DNA of 64,000 nt from Chitinophagaceae bacterium (GTDB lineage: Bacteria > Bacteroidota > Bacteroidia > Chitinophagales > Chitinophagaceae). Shown piece by piece: positions 1-8,243 of the stretch. The position numbers and the translations under genes are program-made. The stretch is from contig JADJFD010000001.1 in the NCBI GenBank assembly GCA_016708765.1, positions 558,001-622,000 of the forward strand. The letters run 5' to 3'. Numbering within the stretch: the first letter of the stretch is position 1; each line of letters opens with the position of its first letter. The notes under the pieces were generated by a model that saw nothing but the letters and a program-made list of their open reading frames with translations, did not search any database and was not told the origin of the DNA.

Positions 1-1
1 T

Positions 2-1166
2 CAACAGGATTATATTCGCCAGAATGAAAGGCTGGTGGAACGGTTCAGGGCAAAGGCCAGTAAAGCTGCGATGGCGCAGAGTATTATGAAGAAGCTTGAT
101 AAATTGGATAGAATTGAAGAAGCGGAAATTGAAAGACCGAATATCAGAATCAATTTCAGAGTAGATAAAACTCCGGGCCGTGTGCTAGTAGAGCTTAAAA
201 ATGTTTCTAAAGCATTTGGCGAAAATGTAATCTTTGAAAACTCTACTATTGAGATTGATCGGGGCGATAAAATTGCTTTGATTGGAGCTAACGGAAAAGG
301 AAAATCAACATTATTGAGAATTATTGCAGGCGTTGAAAACTTCTCCGAAGGAGAAAGAAAATGGGGACATAATGTAGAAGAGAGTTTCTATGCCCAGCAT
401 CAGTTGGAAGCATTGAATGTTGATAATACCATTCTGGATGAAATGAAGGAATGTGGCAGCCAAATGAATGACCTTGAGTTAAGAGGTTTATTAGGTTGTT
501 TTCTATTCAGCGGAGATGATTCAGATAAAAAAATAAAAATATTAAGTGGGGGCGAAAAAGCCAGAGTAGCTTTAGCAAAAGTGATTGTAAGCAAAGCCAA
601 TTTTTTGATGTTGGATGAGCCTACGAACCACCTTGATATGCATAGTTGTGATTTGCTGATCGACTCATTAAAAAAATATGAAGGCAGCATGATACTTGTT
701 AGTCATGACCGTTATTTTGTTTCAAAAACTGCAAACAAGATTTGGGAGATCGTTGATCATGAAATAAAAGAATTCAAAGGCGGCTATGAGGAGTGGGTAA
801 AGTGGAAAGAAAGAATGGCAATGCAGAAAAAGGAAAAAGAGGGTGAAAAAAAGTGAAGTAACACCTAAAAAAGTGGAAGCTCCTATTCCTGTTCAAAAGC
901 CTGTTCACACTGCAATAGATAAAGAAGCAAAAAAGGAATTACAAAAAGTGCAGAAACAGTTTCAGCAACTTGAAGAGAAAATTGCACAGCTAAACAAGAA
1001 AAAAACGGAATTAGAATCTTCACTTACCGATCCGGCGATCTATTCAGATAGATCAAAATTTTTCGAGGCAGAAAACGCCTATAAAAAATCAGGAAATGAA
1101 TTGGAGCAACTCAATGCTGAATACGAAATAGTGTTTGAGAAAATAATGGAGTTGGAAAAAAAATAA
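2..1166 (+). CDS. ABC-F family ATPase, 5'-partial, frame split by a poly-A run
   Basis: The reading frame is already open at the window edge, so the first cassette lies outside. This is a soluble ABC-F ATPase (Uup/EttA type) with no membrane segments; the family acts on ribosomes or nucleic acid rather than in transport. Visible are the linker, the second cassette with Walker A GANGKGKST (about 284-310), signature LSGGEKARVAL, Walker B LMLDEPTNHLD and the H-loop LVSHDRYF. The frame ends at TGA 854-856. The +1 frame carries on from about 843 to 1166 with a Lys/Glu-rich coiled coil, as in the C-terminal domain of Uup-like proteins. Removing one A from the seven-A run 846-852 joins the two parts. 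A sequence indel is the simplest explanation; a true split or slippage is possible. Confidence 0.85.
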
Positions 1167-1257
1167 AAGATTTCAACATAGGTTTCACAGGTTTCATCGA
1201 AAAAAATTGCATACTAAAACTAAAGAACTAACTTGCTTTTCTAAAAATTTTTAAAAA

Positions 1258-1743
1258 ATGAAAAAAATCTCAATTTCAATTGCTATGATGGCTTTCTTTA
1301 CGTTGGCCATAGCCTTTACTTCGTGCAAATCAAAAGTAAGTGATGCCGACGTAAAAACTGCTGTGGAAACGGCTTTAAAAGCTGATCCAATGGCTGTTAA
1401 CACAATGGTTTCTGTAGAAAAAGGCGTTGCCACCATTTCTGGAGAATGTAAGGATGATGCATGTAAAACGCATTGTGCGGATCTTGTAAAAGGCATAAAA
1501 GGCGTAAAAGAAGTAGTTAATAATTGTACAGTAACTCCACCAGTTGTTAATTCTACCGATGATGCACTTACAATGGGATTGACTGATGCTTTGAAAGATA
1601 ACCCGGGAGTAACTGGCTCAGTGGATATGGGCAAAATTGTACTCAAAGGCGAAATTGCAAAAGCAAAATGGGCTGCTCTAAAACAAATGCTGGACAAACT
1701 AACTCCAAAAGGATATAATCTTGATGGATTAACTATTAAATAA
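1258..1743 (+). CDS. BON-domain lipoprotein
   Basis: The protein has 161 residues. An N-terminal signal peptide ends in a lipobox-like FTSC (Cys23), so it is probably an acylated envelope lipoprotein. The mature part holds two BON-like repeats, at about residues 28-95 and 100-160. The first has the typical V-x-V-x-x-G-x-x-x-x-x-G pattern (VSVEKGVATISG), and the second has VDMGKIVLKGE. BON domains are thought to bind membranes or phospholipid in the periplasm. Two cysteine pairs (CKDDACKTHC) sit inside the first BON domain, which is unusual. The next gene starts 17 bases downstream on the same strand and looks related, so the two are probably cotranscribed. Confidence 0.75.
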   Translation: MKKISISIAMMAFFTLAIAFTSCKSKVSDADVKTAVETALKADPMAVNTMVSVEKGVATISGECKDDACKTHCADLVKGIKGVKEVVNNCTVTPPVVNSTDDALTMGLTDALKDNPGVTGSVDMGKIVLKGEIAKAKWAALKQMLDKLTPKGYNLDGLTIK

Positions 1744-1760
1744 GACTAAATCAAAAACTA

Positions 1761-2189
1761 ATGGTACTACAAAATAAATACAACGAACTTGTTACTGCTG
1801 CTACGAATAGTGCTGTAGCTAATTTGCAAGTAAGAGAACAAGAAGGCATTTTATATATTGACGGCGAAGCTCCAACAGGTGCTGTAAAGGATATGCTTTG
1901 GTCTGTATATGATAAAATAGATCCAAATTTCTTATCTGGTGATCTTGTAATGAATATCAATGTTATTGCAACTGCCCCTGTTACTAAAGCAAAAGTAACT
2001 ACAGAACGTTCGAATTTAAATATTCGTAAGGGCCCTGGTACTGACCAACCTATTGTTGGAAAAGCAGCTCATCATGAAATAGTTACTGTTGTAAGCCAGA
2101 CTAGTGAACAATGGTGGCTAATAAGAACTGTAGATAACGAAGAGGGTTATGCATATGCACAATATCTTACTCCTGAGTTAGAAAGTTAG
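1761..2189 (+). CDS. BON-like plus bacterial SH3 domain protein
   Basis: The protein has 142 residues. The first 70 resemble a BON/LysM-associated fold (EGILYIDGEAPTG). Residues 75-140 form a bacterial SH3 domain (SH3b), recognisable from the LNIRKGPGTDQPIVGKA core and the WWLIRT strand followed by EGYAYAQYL. SH3b domains commonly bind cell-wall peptides. There is no clear signal peptide from this ATG, so it may be cytoplasmic or depend on its lipoprotein neighbour upstream. It lies 17 bases after the BON lipoprotein and is followed by a strong terminator. Function beyond envelope association is not known. Confidence 0.7.
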   Translation: MVLQNKYNELVTAATNSAVANLQVREQEGILYIDGEAPTGAVKDMLWSVYDKIDPNFLSGDLVMNINVIATAPVTKAKVTTERSNLNIRKGPGTDQPIVGKAAHHEIVTVVSQTSEQWWLIRTVDNEEGYAYAQYLTPELES

Positions 2190-2210
2190 ATTTTTTAAAT
2201 TATACTAATT

Positions 2211-2240
2211 AAAAAATGCAGCTTTCGAGCTGCATTTTTT
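2211..2240 (+). terminator. Rho-independent terminator after the BON/SH3 gene
   Basis: A perfect 12-base stem (AAAAAATGCAGC with its complement) closes a TTTCGA loop and ends in six T. It lies 22 bases past the stop codon at 2189 and can also serve hutG on the other strand. Confidence 0.85.
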
Positions 2241-2252
2241 ATGTATAAATTA

Positions 2253-3353
2253 TTAAATGGAATTGCCTTTTATGAAATCACTAACGAGGTAACTTATTAA
2301 TTTACCACTAGTGGCATCTGTTCTGCCATCGTTTAATCTTGTGGCTCCTTCACAAATATGAAAATAGGCTGGTTTAGTATCGGCAGCTGCAAAAGAAACA
2401 TATTGCCTGGCTTGTGTTGCCGTAATACCGACGGGTGTCATGGCACTGCTTCATGTATTCTGAATAGCATCCAGATCAAGATCGATGCCTGTCAATGTAT
2501 CTTCTGTAAAACCTGTAGCATGAGAAACCGCCTGCATAAATGTTCTTTTCTCATGCACAAAAATATCTTCGTAAGTGATACAATCTATAAACGGATTATT
2601 AACTATATCAATCCATACATTTTGTGGAATATAATTTTCATGCAATCCTATTACGCAATACTTCTGTAAGTAGCCGTCTTCTTCCGCATAGCGAAATGCA
2701 TTACCGCTATGCCTTCCTTCCAATGGTCTGTAATCGGCATGTGTATCGAGATTAATACAATTAATCTGAGCCAATGGCAAAGCACCGGCTTTGTGCCAGC
2801 CTTTAGAACTTCCTTTAATTAAAGGATATGTATTATTATGTCCGCCGCCAATCACAATGGGGATCTTCTTTGCTTCAGTAATTATTTTAGCAAGATGTTC
2901 TACTTCATCATCCACAGCAATAACAGCATGTCTGAATGCTTCAATTTTTTCTTCCTCGCTTTTAGCTGTCGTATCAATCAGGTATTGAATATCACCAAAA
3001 TCAAAATGACCAGCCAATAAAATCTGATTGCCATCAAAAAAATCATTGCTCTGCACATTCAAAAAACTTTGCAAAAATGGAATCCACAAAGTATCAGCGC
3101 CGCCTATACCCAAATTGCCTTTCACTCCAAGATCTTCGGGCACACCAAACAGTACATATTTTGCCGTAGAGCTTTTAATGGAGTCTGCGATATCAGTTAC
3201 ATCCTTTAGAATCTCCAGCCGCTCCCCTACTTTTGTTTCAAACCTGCGGATTTTTGTTAATGATAATACATCCTCTTTACTATACACTTTAAAATGTTTC
3301 ATTTCTCCTATAACAGGCAGTTGCATCGTAGTATTAATTTCCAATTTTTCCAT
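2253..3353 (-). CDS. hutG: Formimidoylglutamase (arginase family), interrupted by in-frame TGA
   Basis: This ureohydrolase-fold enzyme would cleave N-formimidoyl-L-glutamate to glutamate and formamide, the last step of one branch of histidine breakdown. Manganese-binding motifs of the arginase family are visible: GGGHNN, DTHADYR and DLDLDA. A TGA at 2451-2453 stops the frame right after AIQNT. The same frame resumes at SSAMTPVG and runs to 2253 with the expected C-terminus (EGATRLNDGRTDATSGKL). The whole frame is 366 codons, normal for the Bacteroidota family. Either one base is wrong or the gene has a nonsense mutation that removes about 66 residues. The start overlaps the end of ftcD by 20 bases, so the genes are one operon. 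Confidence 0.82.
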
Positions 3354-4986
3354 CTACAATTTTTAAAATTTCTTCTTCTAAAGCTATGGCTTTGTTTTCA
3401 ATTTCTTTACCTCTTTTTAATGTTTCTGCTACATATGCTTTGTCATCATAACCGCTTGCATTGATGCGTACATTCATAAATGCTCCTATTACAGCTGATC
3501 TGGCACACAATGCACCTACACCTGCATCTGAAACAGAATTGGGATTGCCAATTTCAGCCATTGTCTTTATTACTTCCATACTGTTGTAAGAAGCCTTCAT
3601 GACCTGAAACGGAATCTCAATGGCAAATTTTGTTGCTTCCTGAATAGCATTAGTTCTGGCAAGTTTTTCTTCATCCGTTGATTTAGGCATGCCAAATCCT
3701 TCCATTATTTTATTAAATGCTTTTGTATCGGCATCGACCAAACTAACTAATTCATTTTTGATCTTCTCTCCTTTTTCAGCCCAATTACCGAATTCTTCCC
3801 ATCGCTCATCCCAACCTTTTTTATGCGAAGATAGATTGGCTACCATCGTTGCCAACGAAACTCCTAATGCCCCAACGTAAGCTGCAATAGAACCGCCACC
3901 AGGTGCTGGACTTTCACTAGATGTTTCATTGGCGAAATCAGCCAATGTCATATTCACCAATTTACTGTCGGCACTATACTTCAATAAATATTCAATAACT
4001 CTTTCCTCTGGTTTGAAAGGCCCCAATTCATCTAATCCCATTGATTTTACAGCAATCTTTATCAATTCCTTTTCAGAAACACCGATTGATCTTTTTTGTT
4101 TTTGCAAAAAATATTTACCAGCATCTGTCAATGACTTTAATGGCACCAAACCAACTAATTCGCTTCCTGTAACTCTTATTCCTCTTGCATCAGCTTTTTT
4201 ACAAACTTCATCAAATGCAATATGAACTGGTACTGTATTAATATTAGTAAGGTTCATTGAAATCTGAGCTACCCCATATTCTTCAATATACCAACCTATT
4301 GCTTTTACTGATTTCAATGTTCCCGGCTTATTTACTTTTTTCCCATTTTCTTCTACATTTCTTCCTGCTTCCCTCACATCGAATGCAATTGCATTGGCTC
4401 TTCTTGTTGAAGTAGTATTAAGATTAATATTATAGGCCACTAAAAAATCTCTGGCGCCAATTACCGTTCCCCCTCTTTTTGCATCAAATTCCGCAGGGCC
4501 AAAATCTGGTTTCCATTCGGGCTCTTTAATTTTTTTAAAAAAGCCTTCATATTCTCCGGCTCTTATAACTGATAAATTGTTCCGGCTTTTATTTGGCTGT
4601 GCGGCTTCATATAGATACACTGGAATGTGTAATTCATTTCCAACTCTTTCTGCTAATTGATGTGCATACTTAGCCGTTTCTTCCATGGAGATATTAGCAA
4701 TCGGAATAAGTGGACACACATCGGTAGCACCCATTCGTGGATGTTCACCTTTATGTTTGCTCATATCAATCAACTCTCCTGCTTTTTTTTTGGCAAGAAA
4801 TGCAGCTTCAATAACTGCTTCAGGATTTCCAACCAATGTAACGACAGTTCTGTTCGTTGCTTTTCCTGGATCTACATTTAACAAACGGACTCCTTCCACA
4901 GATTCTATCTGATCAGTAATTTGTTTAATTATATTCAAGTCATTCCCTTCACTAAAATTGGGAACACATTCTATGATTTGTTGCAT
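3334..4986 (-). CDS. ftcD: Bifunctional glutamate formimidoyltransferase / formimidoyl-THF cyclodeaminase
   Basis: The protein has 550 residues, the size of the fused enzyme known from animals and many bacteria. Residues 1-320 form the formiminotransferase part (ECVPNFSEG at the N-terminus, KHKGEHPRMGATDVCPLIP in the substrate region). It moves the formimino group from formimidoylglutamate to tetrahydrofolate. Residues 345-550 form the all-helical cyclodeaminase part (SESPAPGGGSIAAYVGALG), which yields 5,10-methenyl-THF and ammonia. The start at 4986 is chosen because MQQIIECVPNFSEG is the conserved family N-terminus; an upstream in-frame start at 5037 adds an unlikely extension. It lies between hutI and hutG. 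Together with hutG it gives this organism two alternative fates for formimidoylglutamate. Confidence 0.93.
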   Translation of the reverse strand: MQQIIECVPNFSEGNDLNIIKQITDQIESVEGVRLLNVDPGKATNRTVVTLVGNPEAVIEAAFLAKKKAGELIDMSKHKGEHPRMGATDVCPLIPIANISMEETAKYAHQLAERVGNELHIPVYLYEAAQPNKSRNNLSVIRAGEYEGFFKKIKEPEWKPDFGPAEFDAKRGGTVIGARDFLVAYNINLNTTSTRRANAIAFDVREAGRNVEENGKKVNKPGTLKSVKAIGWYIEEYGVAQISMNLTNINTVPVHIAFDEVCKKADARGIRVTGSELVGLVPLKSLTDAGKYFLQKQKRSIGVSEKELIKIAVKSMGLDELGPFKPEERVIEYLLKYSADSKLVNMTLADFANETSSESPAPGGGSIAAYVGALGVSLATMVANLSSHKKGWDERWEEFGNWAEKGEKIKNELVSLVDADTKAFNKIMEGFGMPKSTDEEKLARTNAIQEATKFAIEIPFQVMKASYNSMEVIKTMAEIGNPNSVSDAGVGALCARSAVIGAFMNVRINASGYDDKAYVAETLKRGKEIENKAIALEEEILKIVDGKIGN

Positions 4987-5017
4987 GTATAAATAATTTT
5001 TTTGAAAAATATTTTCG

Positions 5018-6256
5018 CTAAACCCACTCACCGCCAATCATGACCTTGTCAATCAAGTTTGACCCAAAAGCATAAGGCATATAGGCTAATGATGAAATTG
5101 GTTTTGTCAATATTAGATTTGCTTGTTTGCCAACGGTGATACTTCCAACTTCATTTTCCAATTCCATTGCATAAGCACCATTGATTGTTGAAGCATTAAT
5201 AACTTCTTCTGGCAACATTTTCATTTGTATGCAACTCATCGCATTTACAAGGTTCATATTGCCTGATGGTGAAGATCCAGGATTAAAATCCGTTGCTAAT
5301 GCAATTGCACAACCTGCATCTATTAATTGTCTAGCAGGTTGAAAAGGCATTCGCAGAAAAAAAGCGGCAGTAGGTAATAAGGTTCCAATTGTATTTGAAT
5401 TCGCTAATGTTTGAATAGCTACATCGTCTATAGTTTCTAAATGGTCAACGCTAATTGCACCCAACTTTACTCCAACTTGAGTTCCACCTGATAAATTGAG
5501 TTGGTTAGCATGAATTTTTGGTTTTAACCCATAAGCCATACCGGCACGACAAATTTTTTCTGTTTCATCGGGAGAAAAGAACCCAGATTCGCAAAAGACA
5601 TCTATATAATCAGCTAGTTTCTCTTTAGCAATAACTGGCAACATTTCGTTGATGATAAGGTCTATATATCCCTGATGATTTTCTTTGTATTCAATTGGAA
5701 AGGTATGAGCTCCGAGAAATGTTGCTTTTATAGATAATTTCGATTTCTCTTTTATTTTTTTTATTACACGAAGCATTTTTAATTCACCTTCCACTGATAA
5801 TCCATAACCGCTTTTAATTTCAACTGCACCTGTGCCTAGTTTACTAATCTCGTCTAATCTTTTCCATGCTGAATTAAAAAGCTCAACTTCTGTAGCTGCA
5901 TTTAACTTTCTTGCTGAGTTTAGAATACCGCCTCCTTTTGCAGCTATATCAGCATAACTCAATCCTTTTAATTTATCTACAAACTCTTCTTCCCTACTTG
6001 TTGCAAAAACAATATGTGTATGACTATCACACCAGGCAGGTAATACAAATTGTCCGGTTGCATCAATAACCGAAGGTGAATGCTTGAATTCAGCTGGCAA
6101 TTCTTTCATACTGCTGAAATCAGTTATTACACCATCTTCAATTAGTAAATAAGCATCATCCAAGTTTGGCAAATCAGCTAATTCTTTTCCCCTTAGAAGT
6201 TTGTTCTCTACCCGGGTGTTTACCAGTTTTTTTATATTGATTATTTCTGTTCTCAT
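5018..6256 (-). CDS. hutI: Imidazolonepropionase
   Basis: The protein has 412 residues and belongs to the amidohydrolase family. It opens 4-imidazolone-5-propanoate to N-formimidoyl-L-glutamate, which the two downstream genes then consume. The metal-site motifs are in order: SHTHIVFA (HxH), GAHTFPIEY, HANQL, SVDHLE and ATDFNPGSSPSGN. The start MRTEIIN at 6256 is preferred over the upstream ATG at 6274. The stop lies 31 bases from the ftcD start, so transcription probably continues into ftcD and hutG. hutH and hutU, needed for the first two steps, are not in this window. Confidence 0.93.
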   Translation of the reverse strand: MRTEIINIKKLVNTRVENKLLRGKELADLPNLDDAYLLIEDGVITDFSSMKELPAEFKHSPSVIDATGQFVLPAWCDSHTHIVFATSREEEFVDKLKGLSYADIAAKGGGILNSARKLNAATEVELFNSAWKRLDEISKLGTGAVEIKSGYGLSVEGELKMLRVIKKIKEKSKLSIKATFLGAHTFPIEYKENHQGYIDLIINEMLPVIAKEKLADYIDVFCESGFFSPDETEKICRAGMAYGLKPKIHANQLNLSGGTQVGVKLGAISVDHLETIDDVAIQTLANSNTIGTLLPTAAFFLRMPFQPARQLIDAGCAIALATDFNPGSSPSGNMNLVNAMSCIQMKMLPEEVINASTINGAYAMELENEVGSITVGKQANLILTKPISSLAYMPYAFGSNLIDKVMIGGEWV

Positions 6257-6319
6257 TTTATTCAGTACTGGCAATTTAATCTATTACTATTAAAATTGCT
6301 AACATGGGAACACTTTCTC

Positions 6320-6834
6320 TCAGGACAGTGATTTCTTCATAAGCCAATCTGTCTGATTATCATCTCCCAACTTAAAAAAATGAGTAGCAAATTTTTCAAA
6401 GCCCCATTTAGTATAAAAATCAATTGCCCGTTTATTATGCTCCCAAACGCCTAACCATATCAATGATTTGCCCCTTTGTTTGGCTATCGAGATGCTTTCC
6501 TGCATCAGTAATTTACCGATTCCTTTTCCAATAGCATCTTTTGAAACATATAGTCTAGCAATTTCCATAGAAATTATTCCAGCTAATATTGGTGGGTTAT
6601 TGTCTTCTCTTAATCGCACATAACCAATAGGTTTTTCAATCTCATAAGCCAATAAAAAAATATTACCAAATGCACCAACTTCATTAATCAACGATTCTTT
6701 AGAAAAAGATTCCTGCAGAAACTTATCCATATTTTCTTTGAATTTGAAGAAGCAAATGTTTCTATAAATGTTTGCTGACTTAATTCAGCAATCAGTTCAG
6801 CATCTTTTTTATCAGCAATTCGTATTGTTACCAT
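6320..6834 (-). CDS. GNAT-family N-acetyltransferase, frameshifted near its N-terminus
   Basis: The 3' frame (6320-6730) encodes most of a GNAT fold: the acetyl-CoA loop ARLYVSKDAIGKGIGKLLM (Q/R-x-x-G-x-G/A type) and the C-terminal NKRAIDFYTKWGFEKFATHFF. In another frame, starting at ATG 6834, comes MVTIRIADKKDAELIAELSQ, the usual first strand and helix of this fold. The two join if one base is added around 6731-6740 (the CAAAGAAAAT stretch on the coding strand). The rebuilt protein is about 171 residues. The substrate cannot be told. It stands 46 bases upstream of hutI on the same strand and could be cotranscribed. Confidence 0.75.
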
Positions 6835-6901
6835 GAACTAAAATATTTTAAACACAAATTTCATTAGTATTTTATGACATGGTTTTTTTTATAAATGAAT
6901 T

Positions 6902-6928
6902 AAAAAACTCTCCTTAAAAAGAGAGTTT
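6902..6928 (-). terminator. Terminator after the thiolase gene
   Basis: An eight-base perfect stem (AAACTCTC/GAGAGTTT) encloses an A-rich loop. On the minus strand it is followed by a run of T. It sits between the thiolase stop at 6965 and the GNAT start at 6834. Confidence 0.75.
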
Positions 6929-6964
6929 CTGTTTTTATAAAGAATAATCAAACCCTTGTTCTGA

Positions 6965-8143
6965 TTAAACATTCTCAATTACCATTGCACTAGCACCGCC
7001 ACCACCGTTACATATTCCTGCGGCACCATATTTTGCATTATTTGCTTTCAATACATTAATCAATGTAACAATAATTCTTGCTCCGCTGCACCCTAAAGGA
7101 TGACCAATAGAAACAGCTCCACCATGCACATTTACTTTGGCAGGGTCAAGTTTCAGTCGTTTTGTATTTTCAATTCCAACAACAGCGAAAGCTTCATTTA
7201 GTTCCCAATAAGAAATGTCTTCCATTTTCAAACCAGCTTTAGCAACAGCTTTTGGAACTGCTAAAGAAGGAGTTGTAGTAAACCATTCTGGTGCTTGCTC
7301 TGCATCTGCATAGCCAATAATTTTTGCGATTGGTCTCAATCCAAGTTCATCCGCTTTTTCTTTACTCATTAATACCAATGCTGCGGCACCATCATTCATT
7401 GTAGAAGCATTTGCAGCAGTAACAGTACCATCTTTTTGAAATGCTGGATTTAAAGAAGTTATCTTATCAAACTTTACGTTGTAAGGATCTTCATCTTTTG
7501 CAAAAATTATTGGGTCGCCTTTTCTTTGCGGAATTTCAACAGGTATTACTTCATTATCAAACAACCCTTTTTCCCATGCTGCCTGGCTTCGTTTATAACT
7601 TTCGATAGCAAATGCATCCTGTTCTTCCCGGCTGATGCCACATTCCTTTGCACAAAGTTCTGCAGCATTGCCCATTGCTTTTCCATCGTACACATCAGTA
7701 AGGCCATCTTTCGCTAATCCATCAATCATAGCAGTGTTACCATATTTACTTCCCCAACGTTGTGCATCATTATAAAACGGAACATTGCTCATACTTTCCA
7801 TTCCACCAGCAACAACAATATCAGCATCACCTAATAAAATACTTTGTGTTGCCTGTGCAATAGCTTTCATGCCGCTTGCACAAACTTTATTGATTGTAGT
7901 ACAAGCTACTTCATTTGGCAAACCAGCAAATTTTGCAGCTTGTCTTGCCGGAGCTTGCCCCAGATTAGCTTGTAGGACACAGCCCATTAAAACATCTTGA
8001 ACTTGTTCCCCTTTTATACCAGCTTTTGTAATAGCCGCTTTGATAGCTGTAGCACCCAATTGAGTCGCGGAAAATCCTTTTAATGATCCACCAAAACTTC
8101 CCAAAGGTGTTCTAACAGCAGATATAACATAGACTTCTTTCAT
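6965..8143 (-). CDS. Acetyl-CoA C-acyltransferase (thiolase)
   Basis: The protein has 392 residues and is a biosynthetic/degradative thiolase of the acetoacetyl-CoA type. The acylation cysteine is in INKVCASGMKAI (Cys88). The catalytic His is in GHPLGCSGAR, and the second active-site Cys region is ICNGGGGASAM near the C-terminus. It would condense or cleave acyl-CoA in the cytosol. The start MKEVYVISAVRTP at 8143 is the conserved family beginning; an upstream ATG at 8164 would add seven residues. A TATCTTTG element lies 19 bases upstream. I cannot separate acetoacetyl-CoA thiolase (AtoB) from longer-chain activity by sequence alone. Confidence 0.92.
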   Translation of the reverse strand: MKEVYVISAVRTPLGSFGGSLKGFSATQLGATAIKAAITKAGIKGEQVQDVLMGCVLQANLGQAPARQAAKFAGLPNEVACTTINKVCASGMKAIAQATQSILLGDADIVVAGGMESMSNVPFYNDAQRWGSKYGNTAMIDGLAKDGLTDVYDGKAMGNAAELCAKECGISREEQDAFAIESYKRSQAAWEKGLFDNEVIPVEIPQRKGDPIIFAKDEDPYNVKFDKITSLNPAFQKDGTVTAANASTMNDGAAALVLMSKEKADELGLRPIAKIIGYADAEQAPEWFTTTPSLAVPKAVAKAGLKMEDISYWELNEAFAVVGIENTKRLKLDPAKVNVHGGAVSIGHPLGCSGARIIVTLINVLKANNAKYGAAGICNGGGGASAMVIENV

Positions 8144-8161
8144 AAAAATCATTTTGAATCG

Positions 8162-8169
8162 CAAAGATA
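8162..8169 (-). promoter_or_regulatory. Candidate -7 element (TATCTTTG) for the thiolase gene
   Basis: It matches the Bacteroidota TAnnTTTG consensus and lies 19 bases before the ATG at 8143. No clear TTG-type -33 element was seen at the usual spacing. Confidence 0.4.
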
Positions 8170-8243
8170 ACTAATAACAGGTTCTTTATCCACCGAATTA
8201 AACTGTCCAAAGCATTACTTATATTCGGTATTCAAATTTTTTT

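Noticed and set aside
846..859. dnaX-like -1 frameshift (A-AAA-AAG) in the ABC-F gene
   Set aside because: A -1 slip leads to GTG AAG TAA at once; the continuing frame is +1, so the heptamer cannot explain the tail.
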